Below, piece after piece: positions 48,482 through 52,349 of a DNA stretch of 52,349 bases (position 1 is the stretch's first letter; each line of letters opens with the position of its first letter). The stretch covers positions 1-52,349 of the forward strand of contig NZ_CAMLGT010000003.1 of NCBI RefSeq assembly GCF_946479605.1, written 5' to 3'. The translations under genes were made by a program, and so were the position numbers. The stretch comes from an uncultured Lacibacter sp. GTDB taxonomy: Bacteria; Bacteroidota; Bacteroidia; Chitinophagales; Chitinophagaceae. The notes beneath the pieces were generated by a model. The model was not told the origin of the DNA and searched no databases. It worked only from the letters and a program-made list of their open reading frames with translations.

Positions 48482-48577
48482 TTCTTTTGGCGCTGAGAAA
48501 AGAGGACGCTACGTTTAACACAGAGAAAGCACTCTGCGTTACCTCTTTTTCTTATTTCTCTGCGCCAGAACAACAAA

Positions 48578-49714
48578 TCAATCTCTCTCCTGCGCCCTTA
48601 ACCAGCGTTCTGGTATTTCACTATGAATGGCGAGTTGATAATCAGTTGCACTGCAGGCAATAAACTTTTTATTCGGCAGCTGCATCCACCAACGTCCTGT
48701 TTTATGACTGCGTAAGAACAATACATCCGCCTCATTAATGCTTGTATGGTATTCACTAAACTGGTGACGGTCTTCGAGTGGTGCTTCTGTTTTTCCTTTG
48801 TTCAACCCATCAATAAAATACCAGATCATTTGTGAAATCTGGATAGCGGTTAATTCATCCACATCCAGTTTTGGATTGTAACCATAAATACCAATGGTAC
48901 TTAACTGATCACTCATACCTGCAAAACGGGTGAGTGTACAAATGTCTTGTCCGTTCAATCCATTTGGCGATGTACGGTTGGCAGGCGCATACGCATTGGC
49001 CAATGCTGTAATATCAATACTCAGCATATCACTGCTGCGAATGACCGGTTCCATTTCCTCCAACGCATCTTTCACCACACCCACACGAAAACAGTCGAAT
49101 CGCAGGCGATCCATCGTTTGCAAAATGGTGGGGTGTACATAATAACTCTGGAAAGCCATATGATTGTAATGACGAATGAAGTTGGGTTCACCCGTGAGCA
49201 TTTCCATCAAAAAGTTTTCACTGCGCAGTGGCGTTTCATTACTGAGGTTGATGAACGCATCTATACAACTTGCTTCAACAATTTGTTGTCGCTGCACATA
49301 AGCACCATATTGCGCCAGTGTAAGATCATGACTGCCGCCAAGGATCAACACTGTTTTCTTTGCATCAACTAATTCCTTAATAACAGCTTTGGCAGCAGCA
49401 TAGGTATCTTTCAACGAAGCGCCCGCCGCCACATTACCAATATCAGCAATCTTCACATCGGGGTGCCAGTTGTATAAACGATATAAATTTTTACGGATAA
49501 CTGTTGGAGCATCGCTTGAAGAAACACCATTGCCTGTGCCACGTTCTTCGGTAATGCCCAGTATCACCAGGTCAACCTGCTCCAGGTCGGGAAAAAGAAA
49601 TGCATAGGTTTGGATATGGCGGCCAAGCTGCGCCTCATTCAACTCCTCATCGCCCAACACAGCCGAAAGATCAACCGGCTGCAAAAAATCTTCAATCATC
49701 TGTGAATCACTCAT
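48578..49714 (-). CDS. Arginase/formimidoylglutamase-fold protein with altered metal site
   Basis: 378 residues. The ureohydrolase core is recognisable: GGSHDLTLAQ with H129 and D130, and SIDITALANAYAPANRTSPNGL with D234. Other Mn ligands are not present in their usual form: the DAHxD block reads D152-A-F154-I-N156, and the final SxDxD block has T236 where the second Asp belongs. The conserved C-terminal motif RWWMQLP is typical of a Bacteroidota-specific group often annotated as formimidoylglutamase. Canonical two-metal hydrolysis is therefore doubtful. It may be a non-catalytic or differently metallated member; no histidine-degradation genes are nearby. Confidence 0.75.
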   Translation of the reverse strand: MSDSQMIEDFLQPVDLSAVLGDEELNEAQLGRHIQTYAFLFPDLEQVDLVILGITEERGTGNGVSSSDAPTVIRKNLYRLYNWHPDVKIADIGNVAAGASLKDTYAAAKAVIKELVDAKKTVLILGGSHDLTLAQYGAYVQRQQIVEASCIDAFINLSNETPLRSENFLMEMLTGEPNFIRHYNHMAFQSYYVHPTILQTMDRLRFDCFRVGVVKDALEEMEPVIRSSDMLSIDITALANAYAPANRTSPNGLNGQDICTLTRFAGMSDQLSTIGIYGYNPKLDVDELTAIQISQMIWYFIDGLNKGKTEAPLEDRHQFSEYHTSINEADVLFLRSHKTGRWWMQLPNKKFIACSATDYQLAIHSEIPERWLRAQERD

Positions 49715-49750
49715 GTAGTTTTATTTCGGTGGCAAACATAAGAAAAGAAA

Positions 49751-49774
49751 CCCCCTAAATCCCCCTGAAAGGGG
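49751..49774. repeat. C/G-run intergenic element
   Basis: CCCCCTAAATCCCCCTGAAA followed by GGGG. Similar C-run elements recur in Bacteroidota intergenic DNA, as I recall. It can also fold as a small hairpin (CCCC/GGGG). Confidence 0.4.
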
Positions 49775-49827
49775 ACTTTTTGCTTGCTGCAAAACCTTGC
49801 TTCAGTACAAAAATTGAGAACACGCAC

Positions 49828-49862
49828 AACTATCAACTATAAACTAAGAACCAGAAACTGCA
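49828..49862. repeat. 7-bp periodic array upstream of pheS
   Basis: Units AACTATC, AACTATA, AACTAAG, AACCAGA, AACTGCA. On the other strand the first two read as the TAGTT unit found after pheS, in opposite orientation. It ends at the pheS promoter box. Confidence 0.55.
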
Positions 49863-49868
49863 AAGAAT

Positions 49869-49876
49869 TATCTTTG
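49869..49876 (+). promoter_or_regulatory. Promoter -7 box of pheS
   Basis: TATCTTTG, a full match, only 4 nt before the ATG at 49881. If used, the mRNA is essentially leaderless. Confidence 0.5.
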
Positions 49877-49880
49877 CGGC

Positions 49881-50912
49881 ATGGAACAGGTGTTACAACA
49901 GATCGAGAACTTTAAGAAAGAAATTGAAGCGTTGCAGATAGACAGTGCAAAGGCACTGGAAGAGTATCGCATTAAATTCCTTGGTACCAAAGGGCTGGTG
50001 AAATCGCTGATGGGCGAAATGAAAAATGTGGCGAACGAACAGAAGAAAGCCTTTGGTCAAAGTATGAACGAGTTCAAGCAGTTTGCTGAAGGGAAATACG
50101 AAGAATGGAAAGCGTTGACCGGCAACGGATCTGATGATACCGCTGCAAAGATCGATCTCAGCTTGCCCGGCGATGCGTTACCTATCGGCAGCCGTCACCC
50201 CATCAGCCTGATGCGCAACCGCATGGTGAACATTTTTCAGCGTTTGGGTTTCTCTGTTGCTGAAGGTCCGGAAATTGATGATGACTTTCACAACTTCACG
50301 GCATTAAATCTTCCAGAAAATCATCCTGCACGTGATATGCAGGATACATTCTATATCAATACCGATCCTGCATGGCTCCTGCGTACGCACACGAGTAATG
50401 TACAGATCCATGAAATGCAGAAAGGCAAATTGCCCATCCGCATTATTACACCGGGACGTGTGTATCGTAACGAAACCATCAGTGCAAGAAGTCATTGCTT
50501 CTTTCACCAGATCGAGGGTTTGTATGTTGATGAAAAAGTAAGCTTTGCCGACCTGAAGCAAACACTGTACTTCTTTGTGCAGGAAATGTTTGGTAAAGAT
50601 GTGAAAGTGCGTTTCCGTCCGTCTTACTTCCCGTTCACCGAACCCAGTGCCGAAATGGACATCAGTTGTCTGTTGTGCAACGGCGAAGGTTGCAGCGTGT
50701 GTAAGAAAACAGGTTGGTTAGAAATTCTTGGTTGCGGCATGGTGCACCCGAAAGTGTTGGAGAACTGCGGCATCGACAGCAACAAATATTCAGGCTTTGC
50801 ATTTGGTATGGGTATTGAACGCCCTGCGCTGCTGAAGTATGGCATTAAAGACATTCGTTTGTTCAGTGAAAACGATGTACGATTTTTGAAACAGTTTACG
50901 GGAGCGGTGTAA
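49881..50912 (+). CDS. pheS: Phenylalanyl-tRNA synthetase alpha subunit
   Basis: 343 residues, the usual length. An N-terminal coiled coil (about 1-85) that contacts tRNA is followed by the class II catalytic core: GSRHPISLMRNRM, VAEGPEIDDDFHNFTALN (motif 1 region), RVYRNE (motif 2), FHQIEGLYVD and GMGIERPALLKYGI (motif 3). A cysteine pair block, ISCLLCNGEGCSVCKKTGW, gives a C-x2-C and C-x2-C zinc-type site found in many PheS proteins. It charges tRNA-Phe together with PheT, which is not adjacent in this window, as is common in Bacteroidota. Confidence 0.95.
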   Translation: MEQVLQQIENFKKEIEALQIDSAKALEEYRIKFLGTKGLVKSLMGEMKNVANEQKKAFGQSMNEFKQFAEGKYEEWKALTGNGSDDTAAKIDLSLPGDALPIGSRHPISLMRNRMVNIFQRLGFSVAEGPEIDDDFHNFTALNLPENHPARDMQDTFYINTDPAWLLRTHTSNVQIHEMQKGKLPIRIITPGRVYRNETISARSHCFFHQIEGLYVDEKVSFADLKQTLYFFVQEMFGKDVKVRFRPSYFPFTEPSAEMDISCLLCNGEGCSVCKKTGWLEILGCGMVHPKVLENCGIDSNKYSGFAFGMGIERPALLKYGIKDIRLFSENDVRFLKQFTGAV

Positions 50913-50921
50913 GAAAGCCGG

Positions 50922-50946
50922 TAGTTGATAGTTCATAGTTGATAGT
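50922..50946. repeat. 7-bp periodic array downstream of pheS
   Basis: Units TAGTTGA, TAGTTCA, TAGTTGA, then TAGT. Strict 7-bp period. Oriented opposite to the array at 49828-49862, so pheS is bracketed by inverted arrays. Confidence 0.6.
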
Positions 50947-51065
50947 ATGAACCTGGCAGTATTGCTATTATATATCTTCTGTTGCGTCCCACTCTTGTTC
51001 TGTATCACCTTCTTGGAACAACAACTGCAGATTTCGTGCGTTTATGTAAGCACATTAGAATGATT

Positions 51066-51743
51066 ATGAAAAGCCTACTGATATTACTGAGTCTCTTCGT
51101 TATCTATTGTGCGGCTTGTAATGAGAAAAATGTTTCAACCGAAAAAAGTAACTACCAAGAAAAGAATATAATTCTTACAGGCCTGCTTGAAAATAACACC
51201 GGGCTAAAAGATACATTGGGATTTTTAAGCATTTTAATTCCAAATCGACTTGATACTTTCTATCAATGGTGGAATACTTCGGATTGTATTCCTTGTGGCT
51301 GGATACAGTACAGATTCGCAGACCGCAATTATGAACCTCTTGCCGAAAGTGGTTTTTTCACAAATAGAGAGCCTGATTCATTGTATCAACTTACAATTAG
51401 ACATAAGCCAAAAAGATGGATTGAGGCAGGAAAGACTTTACGAAAAATAGACGAGAGGGATAGTTCTTTGCTACTTGATGCCCTTAGTGTCAGTTTATTT
51501 AAAGAACCCAAGTTAATAAAGAAAGAAAAAATAAATATAAACGGCTATTCATTTTACACATATTTTTTATTGAGTTCCCAAAACTTTGTTACGAATAAGC
51601 CCTCTATTTGTGTTATAGGTATAACAAGTTTAAAGGATAGATACTTGCAAATAATTGCGGAACATAGTGGTTATGATTCTACCGGATTTTACGACATGAT
51701 GTATAGTACCATACTTTCGATACGAATAAAAGAGAAACCATAA
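51066..51743 (+). CDS. Putative lipoprotein of unknown function, AT-rich
   Basis: 225 residues from ATG 51066 (MKSLLILLSLFVIYCAACNEK). A second ATG 6 nt upstream is possible; the frame extends 84 nt upstream only to a TTG. The N-terminus is a hydrophobic signal with Cys at a non-standard lipobox. The mature part has blocks of charged residues and a Trp-rich segment (FYQWWNTSDCIPCGWIQYR), but no recognised domain. Base composition appears more AT-rich than its neighbours, which is compatible with recent acquisition. Function unknown. Confidence 0.55.
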   Translation: MKSLLILLSLFVIYCAACNEKNVSTEKSNYQEKNIILTGLLENNTGLKDTLGFLSILIPNRLDTFYQWWNTSDCIPCGWIQYRFADRNYEPLAESGFFTNREPDSLYQLTIRHKPKRWIEAGKTLRKIDERDSSLLLDALSVSLFKEPKLIKKEKININGYSFYTYFLLSSQNFVTNKPSICVIGITSLKDRYLQIIAEHSGYDSTGFYDMMYSTILSIRIKEKP

Positions 51744-51778
51744 CTTTATCTTTTAAATCCCAATCATCTACCCAAATC

Positions 51779-52349
51779 ATGGTTCAGACAATTTGCGTTT
51801 GCGGTGCAGGAACAATGGGCAGCGGTATTGCACAGGCTGCTGCACAAAGCGGCATTTATACATTGCTCTTCGATCTGAACAAAGAAGTGTTGCAAAAAGC
51901 AGAAGCATCTATTAATACAAATCTCGACAGCCTTGTTTCAAAACAAAAAATTACAGTAGAACAAAGTAGCGCTGTTAAAAATAATCTTCAGTACATCAGT
52001 GACGTTAATGGTTGCATTGCCGATGTAATCATTGAAGCCATCATTGAAAAACCGGAAGCAAAGATTGCACTCTTCAATCAGCTGGCAGAGATCAACCACA
52101 GCGATACTATTTTCGCCAGCAACACATCATCACTTTCCATTTCTCTTTTACAACAATCAATACAGCAACCACAACGTGTAGCAGGTTTGCATTTCTTTAA
52201 TCCCGCCACCATTATGAAACTGGTGGAGGTTGTACGTGGCGAACAAACGAAAGAAGAAGTAATTGAGCAACTGGTTGCTTTGACAAAACAGATGAATAAA
52301 GTACCGGTGATCTGTAAAGATTCACCTGGCTTTATTGTAAACCGTGTGG
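51779..52349 (+). CDS. 3-hydroxyacyl-CoA dehydrogenase (3-hydroxybutyryl-CoA dehydrogenase type), truncated by window edge
   Basis: 190 residues are visible. The NAD-binding fold starts at residue 5 with CVCGAGTMGSGIAQAA. The substrate site has ASNTSSLSI (catalytic-region Ser/Asn) and LHFFNPATIMKLVEVV with the catalytic-dyad histidine and neighbouring residues, and ends in CKDSPGFIVNR. Family members oxidise 3-hydroxyacyl-CoA in fatty-acid or butyrate/phenylacetate metabolism. The C-terminal domain lies past base 52349. It begins 35 nt after the putative lipoprotein gene, with a -7 match TAACTTTA at 51741-51748 (one mismatch). Confidence 0.9.
   Translation, partial: MVQTICVCGAGTMGSGIAQAAAQSGIYTLLFDLNKEVLQKAEASINTNLDSLVSKQKITVEQSSAVKNNLQYISDVNGCIADVIIEAIIEKPEAKIALFNQLAEINHSDTIFASNTSSLSISLLQQSIQQPQRVAGLHFFNPATIMKLVEVVRGEQTKEEVIEQLVALTKQMNKVPVICKDSPGFIVNRV

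Overview
The window is chromosomal DNA from a member of the Bacteroidota, most likely family Chitinophagaceae. The lineage call is inference. It rests on recurrent TAnnTTTG promoter boxes typical of the phylum, a type IX secretion C-terminal domain (14137-15321), the general absence of Shine-Dalgarno sequences, and the gene complement. No rRNA, tRNA, CRISPR array, transposase or phage gene was seen.

Layout. (1) 1-3441: a sulfide-oxidation module. A DsrC/TusE-like carrier (cut by the window edge) and a sulfide:quinone reductase run leftward. A CoA-disulfide reductase-rhodanese fusion runs rightward. Their shared intergenic region carries three Crp/Fnr-type palindromes at 43-46 bp spacing. (2) 3481-17653: mixed housekeeping and membrane genes: heme A synthase, a membrane-embedded patatin, a lipid kinase, a large membrane protein, KAS III, an orphan 2-oxoacid:ferredoxin oxidoreductase beta subunit, an AhpD-like protein, an RRM protein, a T9SS cargo and an ABC-F ATPase with a degenerate second half. 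(3) 17755-32917: the centrepiece, two divergent operons of 13 genes. Leftward: GMC dehydrogenase, gluconate-2-dehydrogenase-subunit-3-like protein, two Gfo/Idh/MocA oxidoreductases, TIM-barrel isomerase, cytochrome c and a DUF1080 (3-keto-disaccharide hydrolase) lipoprotein. Rightward: MFS permease, hydroxypyruvate-isomerase-like protein, two tandem GMC dehydrogenases, a second subunit-3 protein and another TIM-barrel protein. Together they look like a periplasmic glycoside 3-oxidation and cleavage pathway. The region between them holds a LacI-type operator and a second, unassigned inverted repeat. (4) 33015-41399: small secreted and lipoproteins (one a probable seven-bladed propeller), GH25 lysozyme, GT2 glycosyltransferase, an orphan OppC-type permease, a RicT/PSP1 protein with a Q/P-rich tail and an alpha/beta hydrolase. 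(5) 41667-52349: a GH3-beta-lactamase fusion, MutL, PBP4-type DacB, a Gre-like factor, an arginase-fold protein with altered metal ligands, PheS, an AT-rich putative lipoprotein and a truncated 3-hydroxyacyl-CoA dehydrogenase.

Two genome-scale signals run through the window. Many genes have a TAnnTTTG box only 4-12 nt before the start codon, which suggests very short leaders or leaderless transcripts and settles several start sites. Several intergenic spaces hold short arrays with a strict 7-bp period (TAGTTGA, TCAATTA and GGTGAAT types). Some of these are arranged as inverted arms; they are not explained by any gene and are a promising undescribed element.
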